From assembly GCF_016765675.1 (NCBI RefSeq), contig NZ_JAESWB010000134.1:98701-162700 (forward strand): 64,000 bases of DNA, written 5' to 3'. A program made the translations under genes and the position numbers. The notes beneath the pieces are model-generated. The model saw nothing but the letters and a program-made list of their open reading frames with translations. It made no database searches and was not told the origin of the DNA. Positions 8,771-17,280 of this stretch are shown in pieces. The stretch is from Neobacillus paridis (GTDB lineage: Bacteria > Bacillota > Bacilli > Bacillales > Cytobacillaceae). Every line of letters begins with the position of its first letter. The first letter of the stretch is position 1.

Positions 8771-9260
8771 ATATTTTCCAGTTTACAAAGAAGGCTGGGT
8801 ACAGGCCTCCCTGTTTTAATGTTTTAAACAAAGAGAATGGAAGCCCTTTCTTTTCTGGATTCCACTATTCCTTCTTATAGAATAATCTATCATCCTCAAA
8901 ACTTCGGAGCGTTCACAGGCAAACTCCCGACTATTTCCCTATAATCCTTTTTTTTTGCGATTTTTGAAGGTTTTTGAGCCTTTTTTCTTTCTCTTTTCTG
9001 TTTTTTCTTACGCATTCTTACCCTTTCTACTTCTTCCCCAATTCATTTTAACCAGCCGCTGCCCGCCCCAAGGAAGATAGGGAAATTCCTATAAAATCTT
9101 ATTAAAATCGTGATAATTCAGGATTACAAGAGATTTCCCCTCCATTTATCCAGCTAAAGCCCTGATTTTTAAATGAACATAGAAGAATCCACTGAAAGGA
9201 AGGCGGGATTTAAAAAACAATTAATTTATTTATTCTTAATAAACATCTTATTTTCTTGTA

Positions 9261-9274
9261 TTATAACGTTATTC
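9261..9274. promoter_or_regulatory. Palindromic variant of the 14-bp element
   Basis: TTATAACGTTATTC, containing ATAACGTTAT, about 60 bases upstream of the 77-aa gene. Being palindromic, its direction is ambiguous. Confidence 0.4.
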
Positions 9275-9334
9275 ATGATAAACTTATATTAGTTTAAAGA
9301 TTTCATTATTCGAAGGAAGAAGGGGGAATAAGAC

Positions 9335-9568
9335 ATGTCTAAAACCTTTAAGGTTTATCGGCTCAATAATGAAGATCGAATATACGAAGTCATAGAAATG
9401 GACACGTTGACTGTATTTTCCATTTCAAATATTCATAAATTCAGATCGCTACAACCAGGCGATGTAGTAACAGGAAGAATTCTTCAAGTAAATGAAAACG
9501 AATGGGAAATCGAAATAGAAGCGATCATTTCTGAAGGAGAACCCGTTGACGAATCCATATTTGAATAA
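9335..9568 (+). CDS. Unknown 77-aa protein
   Basis: Small acidic protein; AAGAAGGGGGAA site before the ATG. Predicted mostly beta (FKVYRLNNEDRIYEVIEM ... GDVVTGRILQVNENEWEIEI), consistent with a small SH3/OB-like barrel. No family recognised. It ends before a terminator at 9606-9632. Confidence 0.65.
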   Translation: MSKTFKVYRLNNEDRIYEVIEMDTLTVFSISNIHKFRSLQPGDVVTGRILQVNENEWEIEIEAIISEGEPVDESIFE

Positions 9569-9605
9569 GACGTACAACGATTTTTAGCAAACAAAACGTC
9601 TTATG

Positions 9606-9632
9606 GAGCTGAAAAGACCAGCTCTTTCTTTT
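9606..9632 (+). terminator. Rho-independent terminator
   Basis: GAGCTG-aaaagac-CAGCTC hairpin followed by TTTCTTTT, between the 77-aa gene and the actin-like gene. Confidence 0.8.
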
Positions 9633-9649
9633 GCAGCTAACGTAGACAC

Positions 9650-9702
9650 AACGTATACTTTTTTTCTTTGTTACCCCAAAAAATGTATACCTTTTGTGTA
9701 CC
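9650..9702. promoter_or_regulatory. Possible operator/centromere repeats of segregation locus 1
   Basis: Two GTATAC palindromes (9653-9658 and 9685-9690) and a related GTGTACC just upstream of the actin-like gene. Repeats upstream of parM-type operons commonly serve as partner-binding sites; assigned here by position only. Confidence 0.4.
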
Positions 9703-9722
9703 ATTTAAAAGGAGGAATTGTT

Positions 9723-10844
9723 TTGCAAAAAGTAAGACTTGCTGCTGTGGATATTGGAAATGATGCCGTCAAAGCCTTTAATGGAACCAACTTGATTTAC
9801 ATTCCAAACGTCATCGCTGAAATAGGTGCATCCCGTGACTATGTAGAGCTGGAGAAAAACATGTTAGACGGCCTGCATGTAGAAATCACTTCTTCTGCTT
9901 TAAAGAAAGAAAAAGGATGCTATGCCGTCGGGAATCTTGCTACTGGATACCCGAACAATGATGAACTTACCTCTGACAGCGAAAAATCCAACAACGATCA
10001 ATCCCTCATTCTCCTCTTGACGACCCTTGCCTATGATGCTGTGTTAAACTTTCCAGAGAAAAACGGCCTCATTGAAGCCCATTACCATCTTTCCACCGGT
10101 CTTCCACTTGATGAAGCGAAACAAAAAGGAAAAAGGAAGGAATTCAAAGAAAAACTAAAGAGCGCCACTCATATCGTCCGGTTTTTGGATGTACCGGAAG
10201 TAGCAGGGAAAGAAGTTCAGATTACCTTGGAAGAAGTCTTGGTCAATACAGAAGGCCATGCGGCCATGATTGACTTAACCACCAATGATAACGGCTCCAT
10301 CAAAAATGAGGATCTGATCAAAATTACGTCTCTCATTCACGATATTGGCGGACTTTCAACGGATTCTGCCATCATTAACCCTGACGGTTCCGTAGATAAC
10401 CTTCATTCAGAAGGAATCAATGAAGGAGTCTCCCCTTACCTCGATGACATCATCAAACGGGTAGAAAGAAAGTTTGGCTACCGCTTCAGAAGCCGTCGAC
10501 AATTGGTGGAGACCATCATCCATCCCGATGCAGAAGAGCGTGGGGTCATTTGGGTCAAAGGGAGACGAGAATCTATTCAATTCATTGTAGATGAGGTTCT
10601 CATGACACTAGCCAAAGAAGAATACAAGTTAATCCGCAAAATGTGGAATCAAGTGCCTCATATCCGTGTCGCCTATTTGATTGGCGGAGGTAGCGTCATT
10701 TTAAAACCTTACATTGAAAAACTAAACGGGCAGGAGGAAAAGTTTCCGCTTCGATTTGTTAAACCGGAAGAAAGTGTATGGATGATTTGCAAGGCTTACT
10801 TCAAACTTCTCCGCATGTATTTAAACAGAAAGCGTTCAGCCTAA
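9723..10844 (+). CDS. Actin-like plasmid segregation ATPase (ParM/Alp family), locus 1
   Basis: Start set at TTG 9723, 8 bases after AAAGGAGGA; an upstream in-frame ATG lies inside a terminator. 373 residues with actin-fold signatures: phosphate-1 AAVDIGNDAVKAF near the N-terminus, phosphate-2 DIGGLSTDSAII (~215) and the adenosine motif YLIGGGSVIL (~325). Such proteins polymerise into filaments that push plasmid copies apart with a DNA-bound adaptor. Its TAA overlaps the ATG of the next gene, the likely adaptor. A paralogue with extensive similarity (IPNVIA, GLHVE, NDELT-DSEKS) lies at 28357-29487. Confidence 0.88.
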   Translation: MQKVRLAAVDIGNDAVKAFNGTNLIYIPNVIAEIGASRDYVELEKNMLDGLHVEITSSALKKEKGCYAVGNLATGYPNNDELTSDSEKSNNDQSLILLLTTLAYDAVLNFPEKNGLIEAHYHLSTGLPLDEAKQKGKRKEFKEKLKSATHIVRFLDVPEVAGKEVQITLEEVLVNTEGHAAMIDLTTNDNGSIKNEDLIKITSLIHDIGGLSTDSAIINPDGSVDNLHSEGINEGVSPYLDDIIKRVERKFGYRFRSRRQLVETIIHPDAEERGVIWVKGRRESIQFIVDEVLMTLAKEEYKLIRKMWNQVPHIRVAYLIGGGSVILKPYIEKLNGQEEKFPLRFVKPEESVWMICKAYFKLLRMYLNRKRSA

Positions 10845-11260
10845 TGACTAAACCAATTGCAAAAGGACAAGTTCTTTCGTTTCGTCTGCCGATAGATACC
10901 CCAAATGAGGTCATCCAATGGCTGAATGAATGCAAGGAAAAAGGAGTGTTAGGTAAAACCATCGCTCAACTTGTCATTCATTCTTTTCGGACGAAACAGG
11001 AAAATATTGAGCCTGTCACCATCCATCTACCCTCTTCCTTAACTGACAACGAGAAATCCTGGCTCGCTTTGCCTGAAACAAAAGAAGTGTTGGGGGCGCT
11101 GCTGTTTCGTTTGATACAATCCCCTCACGAATACCTTTCCTTTTCCGCTCACTCTTTACCCTCGGTGAAACAAAAGCAAGAAACAGAGGAAGAGTTCTAC
11201 GTGGATCATGAGTTTCACAATCGGCTCGCTGCCAGTTTCTTTGACGACGAGGACGAATAA
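10844..11260 (+). CDS. Small partner of the actin-like protein, locus 1 (ParR-like)
   Basis: Start at 10844, overlapping the actin gene stop as TAATG. 138 residues: an N-terminal segment LSFRLPIDTPNEVIQWL with a strand-helix-helix look suggesting a ribbon-helix-helix fold, a middle helical region, and an acidic C-terminus ending FFDDEDE. The homologue at 27915-28346 has the same LP-DTP-E pattern and a DFDD end. In ParMRC-type systems the partner binds centromere DNA by RHH and touches the filament with its C-terminus. Assignment rests on synteny and this pattern. Confidence 0.7.
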   Translation: MTKPIAKGQVLSFRLPIDTPNEVIQWLNECKEKGVLGKTIAQLVIHSFRTKQENIEPVTIHLPSSLTDNEKSWLALPETKEVLGALLFRLIQSPHEYLSFSAHSLPSVKQKQETEEEFYVDHEFHNRLAASFFDDEDE

Positions 11261-11285
11261 GAGAGGGTTTCCCTCTCTTTGTTTT
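11261..11285 (+). terminator. Rho-independent terminator of segregation operon 1
   Basis: GAGAGGG-ttt-CCCTCTC followed by TTTGTTTT immediately after the stop. Confidence 0.85.
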
Positions 11286-11363
11286 ACTTGTTTTATTCGA
11301 TGCCTTGGAATTGATTGGTGAGAAGGAGTCTCTCATTATTACTCTTAAAAGGAGGATTTCAAC

Positions 11364-11822
11364 ATGTTGTTTGATTTTTTACCCGAAGATCAACAGATTC
11401 AAATGAGAACTCACTTGTCCAGCTACTTAAAATGGGTTCACACCCATAACCCCGAATTTCAGAACAATCTTACAACGGAAGAATTAACAACCTGTTGGCT
11501 TGAAGACTGCAAACATCCCAAATGGATGATGGAGAAAATTCATGACATGAATCTTCTCTTTATTGTCCATGTCAACGAGTATCTGGAGCGATACAAAGAT
11601 CAAGCCTATCTGTTTGAAGAAGAAGTGACCCCTGAATTTCTTCCACCCAAAAATCAAGCTGCCGCATCCAACCAAAAAACGAACTACGATGCAGCGACAC
11701 CTAAACAGATAAAATTCCTTTTGTATCTAACAAAAAAACATAACCGGACGAACATCAATCTCCAGCATATCACCAAAAAGGAAGCATCCAAACTCATTTC
11801 CGAATTGCTGGCTCTTCAATAA
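11364..11822 (+). CDS. Phage/plasmid-type protein with C-terminal ATPKQIKFL motif
   Basis: 152 residues. The N-terminal ~90 residues are helical and acidic. After a linker the C-terminus reads AATPKQIKFLLYLTKKHN and ITKKEASKLISELLA, a small motif I recall from phage and plasmid DNA-metabolism proteins, where it is a short helical tail. AAAGGAGGA site. It precedes the possible clamp gene by 17 bases, so the two are probably one operon. Function not established. Confidence 0.65.
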   Translation: MLFDFLPEDQQIQMRTHLSSYLKWVHTHNPEFQNNLTTEELTTCWLEDCKHPKWMMEKIHDMNLLFIVHVNEYLERYKDQAYLFEEEVTPEFLPPKNQAAASNQKTNYDAATPKQIKFLLYLTKKHNRTNINLQHITKKEASKLISELLALQ

Positions 11823-11839
11823 AAAGGAGGTTTAAGACG

Positions 11840-12961
11840 ATGAAGGTGCAAAAAAGGGAATTATCCGACCTTTTGGATGCCATTCCTTCTATGAAGGATG
11901 GAAAAGATGCTATTGTGACGTTTCTTCCACATACTGCGGAAACGGTCATGGTTGAAATATCCCACCCTCTTTTTGAAGTCAAATGGGAAGTACACGCGAC
12001 AGAACTAGAAAAAAGGAATTCTTACACGTTTTCTTCTTTAAAGAAGGCGCTAAAACAAACAAAGGCAAAGTGGGACATCGTTTTAACAAAAGATAGCCTC
12101 TCGCAGGAAAATGGGCTTACCGTTCCGCTTGAGAGTGGAGTCCCCTTCCCTCATTCAAAAGCCACTATCACCCCGATTGAGGTAAACGGGAAAACTTTTG
12201 CGGAAGGCCTCAAACCTTTAACCGTCTTCCCTGAAATACGTGCGCTCCAGTCTTGGCGGAATGAAGTGTTCCTCCAGGGAACAGAAGAAGGCTTTCGCTT
12301 CTCGCAGACAAATGGTGTGTATTTTTCGAGTTTTGAATGGTTTGGGGACAAGTTTGGTACTTTGTTGTCTCCCATGGTGTTTCCATCCTCCGTCTTTAAT
12401 CTGCTGGTGAAGATGGCTTCTGCATTTAAAAAAGCACTCCTGCTGTTAGAGGATAACGGATTAGGTCTGTACGAACACGAACATCATCAAGTATTCATCA
12501 AAGGAAAAACAGGATTCTATCCTCCAGTTCGTCTGCCTGATAAAACAAGAGAAACGCGATTCCATTTGAACCCTGTGAAGAAAAAGCCGTTTGAGAAGGT
12601 GCTGCTTGAAAATTTGAAGAAATATCGGGATTTGCACCATTTGGAGTACCCTGACATCCGACTAAACTTTAAAGCGGAACAAGATGAAGATGTGTTTCGG
12701 ATTACCGCACTTGCCACATACAAGCAAGAAGAATATACAGAACTTTGTTCGACGACTTCCCCTTTTTTCATGGGGGACTCGGATATTCTGGATATTCCTG
12801 CTTACGATTTTGTGAAAGCGCTCAATTCGTTTCAAACAATTACCTCTCTCATCTTTACAGACCGTGGAGTACAAATCGAACAATTCTCTATGGAAGAAAA
12901 TGTTGCGCAAACCATTGTTTTTCTGCATGGATTCAAAACACAAAAAAAGATTCCCGCTTAA
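11840..12961 (+). CDS. Possible divergent sliding-clamp (DnaN-like) protein
   Basis: 373 residues, the length of a bacterial beta clamp (about 370-380), with strand-rich segments that recur about every 120 residues. The final third reads DILDIPAYDFVKALNSFQ then SLIFTDRGVQIEQFS, similar in shape to the last DnaN domain (helix, strand, strand). The middle has ALQSWRNEVFLQGTEEGF. I see no decisive motif, so this is a fold guess from length, periodicity and a replication-rich replicon. Strong AAAGGAGG site. It ends at a bidirectional terminator. Confidence 0.4.
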   Translation: MKVQKRELSDLLDAIPSMKDGKDAIVTFLPHTAETVMVEISHPLFEVKWEVHATELEKRNSYTFSSLKKALKQTKAKWDIVLTKDSLSQENGLTVPLESGVPFPHSKATITPIEVNGKTFAEGLKPLTVFPEIRALQSWRNEVFLQGTEEGFRFSQTNGVYFSSFEWFGDKFGTLLSPMVFPSSVFNLLVKMASAFKKALLLLEDNGLGLYEHEHHQVFIKGKTGFYPPVRLPDKTRETRFHLNPVKKKPFEKVLLENLKKYRDLHHLEYPDIRLNFKAEQDEDVFRITALATYKQEEYTELCSTTSPFFMGDSDILDIPAYDFVKALNSFQTITSLIFTDRGVQIEQFSMEENVAQTIVFLHGFKTQKKIPA

Positions 12962-12976
12962 AGGGGATCTTTTTTA
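12943..12976. terminator. Bidirectional terminator between convergent genes
   Basis: AAAAAGATTCCC and GGGGATCTTTTT form the stem around the stop of the clamp-like gene and up to the stop of the convergent EAL gene. Confidence 0.85.
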
Positions 12977-13930
12977 TGGTCTTGTTTGGCTGAAGAATAG
13001 AGTGGAAAACTCTTTTACTGAAGCCGGTTTTCCAACGTAATATCCTTGAATTTCATCGCAATGGATGCTTTGCAAGAAATCATACTGTTCCTTTGTTTCG
13101 ACTCCCTCCGCTACAACTGATAGATTCAAAGAGTGAGCCATCTGGGTGATGATTTCAGCTAATCGTTGATTAATGGGGCTTGTTTCAATATTTTGGATGA
13201 AAGATCGGTCAATTTTTAAGCTGTCTACATGGAAGGATTGCAAGTATTGAATATTGGAATACCCCGTTCCAAAGTCATCCAGGGATACAGTCACCCCCAA
13301 TTTTCGTATTTCTTCAATGATCGTTTTGGTGGAGTCTTTTAACTCGATCAACATCCCTTCTGTTACCTCTATTTCCAAGCATTCAGAGGAAAGGCCTGTT
13401 TCTTCTAAAATATCTTTAATGGTTTGGACAAGATCTGGGGCTAATTGTTTCGGCGAGATATTGACTGCAACCCTCAAGGGGGGATGGCCTTCCTGTTGCC
13501 ATTTGATGTTCTGCCAGCAGGCTTCTTTCAGCGCCCAATTTCCAATCGGGACAATGAGGCCGGTTTTTTCTGCAAGCGGAATGAATTCAATCGGGGAAAG
13601 TAACCCTTTTTTCGGGTGATGCCAGCGGATGAGGGCTTCCATACCAACGATTTGTTTGGTTTTCACATCAATCTTCGGTTGATAAAAGAGGACAAATTCT
13701 TTCTTCTTTAGGGCTTGCTTCAATTCTTGTTGAGAGTCTTCTGGATTCTCCCAAAAAAGAATTCCCCACATCAGAATCATGATTTCAATGGATTCCCATA
13801 TGTAGTTAACTTGGGATCCTCGGAAAAGCTTGATCCCAATGAAGGTCATTTCCAATAGTAAAATAAAGGAAAGCCCCCAACGAACAGGATATTTTATGCG
13901 GATTTGATGAAACAAGGTACTTGTTTTCAC
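12974..13930 (-). CDS. EAL-domain c-di-GMP phosphodiesterase
   Basis: GTG start at 13930 with AAGGGTGA. 318 residues: a short membrane-anchoring N-terminus (~14-55, hydrophobic), then a complete EAL domain with YQPKIDVKT, MEALIRW (the EAL signature), AVNISP, EIEVTEGML, DDFGTGYSNIQYL, KIDRSFI, VAEGVET and GYYVGKP. Key acidic and Lys residues are all present, so hydrolysis of cyclic di-GMP at the membrane is likely. No GGDEF domain. Carriage on this replicon suggests host signalling or lifestyle control. Confidence 0.9.
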   Translation of the reverse strand: MKTSTLFHQIRIKYPVRWGLSFILLLEMTFIGIKLFRGSQVNYIWESIEIMILMWGILFWENPEDSQQELKQALKKKEFVLFYQPKIDVKTKQIVGMEALIRWHHPKKGLLSPIEFIPLAEKTGLIVPIGNWALKEACWQNIKWQQEGHPPLRVAVNISPKQLAPDLVQTIKDILEETGLSSECLEIEVTEGMLIELKDSTKTIIEEIRKLGVTVSLDDFGTGYSNIQYLQSFHVDSLKIDRSFIQNIETSPINQRLAEIITQMAHSLNLSVVAEGVETKEQYDFLQSIHCDEIQGYYVGKPASVKEFSTLFFSQTRP

Positions 13931-13999
13931 GGCTTCACCCTTTCTTTTAAAAAATGAGGAGAACAAAAAAGAAGAAAGACGATTCTTTCTTCCCCATAA

Positions 14000-14025
14000 A
14001 AAGAAATCGCTAAAAAGCGACTTCT
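14000..14025 (-). terminator. Rho-independent terminator after ssb
   Basis: Complement: AAGTCGCT-tttt-AGCGATTT followed by CTTTTT, just after the ssb stop. Confidence 0.8.
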
Positions 14026-14033
14026 CACTCGAA

Positions 14034-14366
14034 CTAATTTTGCTCTTTCGGTTTGTCAAGGTATGTGACTTCGTCAGCAACCAAGTCGATGACGCGAACT
14101 GTTCTTCCCTCCGAATTTTCATAGGAACTTTGTTGAAGTCTTGCTTCTACACTGACAAGACGACCTTTTTTTAAATGATTTCCGAGAGATTCACCTAATC
14201 CACGGAACGCTGTAATATCAAAAAAGTCGGTGTCATATTCGCCTTGTTGATTTTTGTAGTTTCTCCTAACAGCAATTGAGAAATTCGCAACGGCGGTTCC
14301 ATTCGAGGTAAATTTAAGATCCGCATCCTTTGTCGCTCTTCCGATTAAAATGACTTTGTTTAACAT
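14034..14366 (-). CDS. ssb: Single-stranded DNA-binding protein SSB
   Basis: 110 residues; start at 14366 (MLNKVILIGRATKDADL) with AAGGAGAGATG upstream. Canonical OB-fold SSB core: TSNGTAVANFSIAVRR, then FFDITAFRGLGESL and GRLVSVEARLQ. It lacks the long disordered tail and DIPF tip of chromosomal SSBs and ends KPKEQN, so recruitment of host partners through the tail is unlikely. Its own promoter element is at 14424-14437, and a terminator follows. Confidence 0.93.
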   Translation of the reverse strand: MLNKVILIGRATKDADLKFTSNGTAVANFSIAVRRNYKNQQGEYDTDFFDITAFRGLGESLGNHLKKGRLVSVEARLQQSSYENSEGRTVRVIDLVADEVTYLDKPKEQN

Positions 14367-14423
14367 ACCAACATCTCTCCTTCTTATTCGCTTTAGTATA
14401 TTAAAATAGGGGACATTCAAATT

Positions 14424-14437
14424 ATATAACGTTATTC
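14424..14437 (-). promoter_or_regulatory. 14-bp element upstream of ssb (palindromic variant)
   Basis: Complement GAATAACGTTATAT followed by AATTTG; 58 bases upstream of the ssb start and pointing at it. Confidence 0.55.
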
Positions 14438-14483
14438 ATATAATATCAATATATTCTATAAAATGCATAAAGAAGGAAGAGAG

Positions 14484-14687
14484 CTACGAAACGAACTCTC
14501 TTTTCTCCAATTCATCGCGAAGGTTCCAATCTTCCTCAAAAGAAAGATGTTCCAAGGAAAGACGTTTTCGGAAGGCTTGTTCAGCGAGGAATCGTTCTTC
14601 ATCATAGACCTCCTCCACCCCAACAGTTGCTAAAGAATGAATGAATTCCAATTGAATCCCACCTTTTCTGTAAGATTTAGGAAGCAT
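14484..14687 (-). CDS. Unknown 67-aa acidic protein
   Basis: Small acidic, helical protein (EEVYDEERFLAEQAFRKRL). Its start overlaps the last 11 bases of the primase-like gene, implying translational coupling. No family recognised. Confidence 0.6.
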   Translation of the reverse strand: MLPKSYRKGGIQLEFIHSLATVGVEEVYDEERFLAEQAFRKRLSLEHLSFEEDWNLRDELEKREFVS

Positions 14688-15246
14688 GAGAAGTACGCCA
14701 TTTTTCCTTATCTTTGACTACCGCTTCAAACCAGAGATTCCAATAGTAATCTTTCCAGGTTTGGATGACCTCTTTCATTTCTTTTGGACCATTCGGTATT
14801 GTAGAGAGCATATTGGTCCAGATTAACCATTTTTCACGAATTTTATTGCCCAACACAAAATAATATCCTTCTCGATCTTCCTCATATAATGCGCGCATGC
14901 TTTTCGGATGCAAGGAAAGATTTTGAAAATCCTGTGATTTTAATGGGCAATAGCGTTTAGGTTTTGGCGAATCATTCGAGATAAGTCCCAACTCTCTTTC
15001 CCAGAAAGAAACGGCTTCGGAAAATGACATTCCGTGGATATGCATATACATATCCAGGCTTGAGCCGGACTTTCCACAGCCAAAACATTTAAACGTGTTT
15101 GTGCTTGGCCATACATAAAAGGATGGTGTCTTTTCAGAGTGAAAAGGGCAAAGACCTTTGTAAGAACGGCCAGATTTTTGCAGGGAAGTGACACTTGAGG
15201 CAAGAGTGAGTATGTTTAGTTTTTCTTTGATGATGTCAATGTTCAT
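14677..15246 (-). CDS. CHC2-type primase zinc-binding domain protein
   Basis: 189 residues. The N-terminal ~100 residues match the DnaG zinc domain: SYKGLCPFHSEKTPSF with C33 and H36, and FKCFGCGKSG with C54 and C57, then MSFSEAVSFWE. There is no Toprim catalytic core; the C-terminal half has KEVIQTWKDYYWNLW-type helices I do not recognise. It may be a primase regulatory or recognition subunit acting with a separate catalytic protein. The upstream ORF overlaps its start by 4 bases. Confidence 0.85.
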   Translation of the reverse strand: MNIDIIKEKLNILTLASSVTSLQKSGRSYKGLCPFHSEKTPSFYVWPSTNTFKCFGCGKSGSSLDMYMHIHGMSFSEAVSFWERELGLISNDSPKPKRYCPLKSQDFQNLSLHPKSMRALYEEDREGYYFVLGNKIREKWLIWTNMLSTIPNGPKEMKEVIQTWKDYYWNLWFEAVVKDKEKWRTSHAS

Positions 15247-15464
15247 CGTCCGACCACCTTCTGTAAGGTTAATGAAATAGCAGGGATGATCGTCACTTGT
15301 TCAAGCAACAAGGTAACAACCCTTTTTTCTTCCAATAGAAGACGGCCATGTTGAATGGACAACGAATCCCCAAAACAAACGACACGGCGATCCAACAATT
15401 CTACTCGGTAGCGGCCATTGCTTTCTGTAATGTAGGCGCGCCCCAAATGGCTTTTGACAAACAT
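15243..15464 (-). CDS. Unknown 73-aa protein upstream of primase domain
   Basis: Start chosen at ATG 15464 (MFVKSHLGRAYITESNG), 9 bases after AAAGGGGG; an ATG two codons earlier is too close. Short beta-rich protein with VELLDRRVVCFG and LLLEEKRVVTLLL. The stop overlaps the primase-like start. No family recognised; co-expression suggests a replication link. Confidence 0.6.
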   Translation of the reverse strand: MFVKSHLGRAYITESNGRYRVELLDRRVVCFGDSLSIQHGRLLLEEKRVVTLLLEQVTIIPAISLTLQKVVGR

Positions 15465-15680
15465 ATTCATATCCCCCTTTAAATCCCTGTTGGCTACTTG
15501 AAAGATGGTGTGTCTTTCCAACAAGGCATAAAGGAATTAGAAAAAGAAACCCTTTCCGCACTTGCCCTACCTCTCAAGTGCCACTGCGACTCTCAAATCG
15601 CGCCTGACCTTTTCTAAACAAAATCACATTCGTCATTCTGTCCTTACTTCGGAGTGAAAGAGTTTCTTGATATAGTCAAA

Positions 15681-15712
15681 AAAGAGAACAGGTTCCGTTC
15701 TCTTTTTTTGAT
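15681..15712. terminator. Rho-independent terminator
   Basis: AAAGAGAAC-aggttcc-GTTCTCTTT followed by T run, downstream of the secreted 75-aa gene. Confidence 0.8.
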
Positions 15713-15747
15713 ACTTGATATGTTAGGGAATGTAAAATCAGAGGGGA

Positions 15748-15975
15748 TTATGGGTGAATGATTTGTTTTAATCTGGATTGGCCGCTAGAGGGAACTCCTG
15801 GAGTACCGCCTTTTTCAACTTCCAAGGTTGGGGCGAGGTATTGTACCTTTCCGGGGACATCAACCGCTTTTTGCATTTTTAAAACCGAGGCGTTCGCACT
15901 TGCTGCCCCCATTAACGCGACCCCAGCCACACTTGCACCGACAATAAGCGCCATGATTCTTTTGTTCCATTTCAT
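15748..15975 (-). CDS. Small secreted protein (75 aa)
   Basis: Classic signal peptide: MKWNKRIMALIVGASVAGVA then AASANASV, with likely cleavage after ANA near residue 29. The mature part is ~45 residues with a Pro/Gly-rich stretch (GGTPGVPSSGQ). It could be a secreted peptide or a precursor of one; no known family. The promoter element at 16038-16051 faces it. Confidence 0.7.
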   Translation of the reverse strand: MKWNKRIMALIVGASVAGVALMGAASANASVLKMQKAVDVPGKVQYLAPTLEVEKGGTPGVPSSGQSRLKQIIHP

Positions 15976-16037
15976 TCAAATTCCTCCTTATTATGAAAAA
16001 GTGTTATGATTTATTACCAATACCATTTTAACATAAA

Positions 16038-16051
16038 TTATTCCGTTATTC
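16038..16051 (-). promoter_or_regulatory. 14-bp promoter element
   Basis: Complement GAATAACGGAATAA followed, after a further 8 bases, by TAAAAT; 63 bases upstream of the secreted 75-aa gene. Confidence 0.6.
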
Positions 16052-16085
16052 AATATTTATCACGTTATTTATTACCTTTTCACAA

Positions 16086-16108
16086 GAAAAGGGCTGTTAT
16101 AGCCCCTT
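16086..16108 (-). terminator. Terminator overlapping lipoprotein stop
   Basis: GGGGCTATAACAGCCC on the complement, followed by TTTTC. Confidence 0.75.
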
Positions 16109-16678
16109 CAGTATTCTCTCCCCTTCTTTGTTTAGGTTTGTTAAATTTTGGTGGTTCACCTTCAATTCTTGGGCCACTTCTTTTAAAAGCTGTTCGTCAA
16201 CACCGTTTATACTCACACCCATCGCTCTGTTTCCTTTCAACATGGTAGCATGAAGGCTTTCCAGTGAGGAAACCAGCTTTTGATGGTACTTTTTGATTTC
16301 TTGGTCAGGAGGAAGAGATTTTCCTTTCTCTTGAATTTTTTTTAGTTCATATCCGAAATCTGATACATACTTCGAAACTCTTCCTCTCGCATCCTCATAC
16401 GAAAGGTCTTCTGAAGCAAACAGTACAATCGCTTCCACAAAATAAATCGTGTCATTGTTTATTTTCTGTATATATGGAGTAAGCCCGTTAAAATACTTCA
16501 CTCGATTTTTCATGATTTGAACAGATTTTTTAGCTGTTACAACCGCTTGCTTATCACTTGATTTTTTTTCGACAGTATGGTGAGAGGAAGAGGGTTTGTC
16601 TTTCGGGGTTTCTTTGTCACAACCAACAAGGGATAAAAGGCAGATGGATGTAATCAATAATCTTTTCTTCCAGGACAT
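16097..16678 (-). CDS. Predicted lipoprotein (about 193 aa)
   Basis: Start is uncertain: ATG 16678 gives MSWKKRLLITSICLLS; an upstream in-frame GTG exists at 16693 inside the GAGGTG site. The lipobox LSLVGC gives a mature Cys at ~20. A Lys/Ser/His-rich linker is followed by a helical domain (~45-190). No recognised family. Confidence 0.7.
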   Translation of the reverse strand: MSWKKRLLITSICLLSLVGCDKETPKDKPSSSHHTVEKKSSDKQAVVTAKKSVQIMKNRVKYFNGLTPYIQKINNDTIYFVEAIVLFASEDLSYEDARGRVSKYVSDFGYELKKIQEKGKSLPPDQEIKKYHQKLVSSLESLHATMLKGNRAMGVSINGVDEQLLKEVAQELKVNHQNLTNLNKEGERILKGL

Positions 16679-17072
16679 ATTCACTTGTTTCACACCTCAA
16701 CTTCTTTCAAAAATGTTTTGATTGCTCAAAACGATAAAGGGGGAGATTCTGATGTTGTTTTGAGAGTGAGTTTAAAAATAAGAACTCGGCCACAAAACGA
16801 TCTCCTAGCCAATTCTTCGTTCGTATGCGTCGCGTGAGAACGATAAACATCACCAATCAGCTATGACCCATCCAAAGAAGATGGGGTGTTTGATTGAATG
16901 ATGATTTTCGAGATGGTTGTCGTATGTTTTTAAAAGACGCCTAAAAAAGTCGCGTATAAGAGGCGGTAAAACCGCCTTAATGGGGAATGTGAATATGCCC
17001 CCTCTTTTGCTTCAAAGTAACCAACTGTCCACAAAAGAAGAGGGTTGATTCCGTTCCTTCCTCATTCCCTTT

Positions 17073-17094
17073 CTAATGAGTGACCAACTTTTCA
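17073..17094. repeat. 22-bp direct repeat, copy 1
   Basis: Core ATGAGTGACCAACTTTTCA; identical to 17138-17159, 65 bases downstream. A related AGTAACCAACTGTCCA lies 63 bases before its matching core, at 17016-17031. Confidence 0.85.
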
Positions 17095-17137
17095 AAAGGG
17101 AGTTTCTGGAATGAACAGATGTAGAATTCGATTTCTC

Positions 17138-17159
17138 CTAATGAGTGACCAACTTTTCA
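17138..17159. repeat. 22-bp direct repeat, copy 2
   Basis: Identical to 17073-17094. The near-constant spacing of about 64 bases between three units is about six helical turns. Confidence 0.85.
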
Positions 17160-17280
17160 GAGAAAAGAATTCTTTCTGGTTGATAGGCCTACAACCTCCC
17201 ATCTATTTAGTTGGCAGCCAAATAGACGGGATTTGCTGTTTCTGTCTATATTTTATATAAAGTCTCTCTTATTTGTCAAT

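Larger units (their letters stand above)
8579..9334. other. 756-bp divergent intergenic region
   Basis: No convincing ORF. It contains the leftward promoter element (8649-8662), one copy of a 40-bp perfect repeat (8731-8770), a weak GGCC hairpin near 8791-8805, T-rich tracts at 8948-9020 and a palindromic ATAACGTTAT at 9263-9272. It could hold regulatory or replication signals; nothing here proves an origin. Confidence 0.5.

Noticed and set aside
8940..9040. T-rich tracts that could look like terminators
   Set aside because: No stable GC-rich stem precedes most of them.
9603..9722. Longer N-terminal extension of the actin-like gene from ATG 9603
   Set aside because: It begins inside a terminator hairpin and lacks a ribosome binding site; TTG 9723 has a strong site and fits the family N-terminus.
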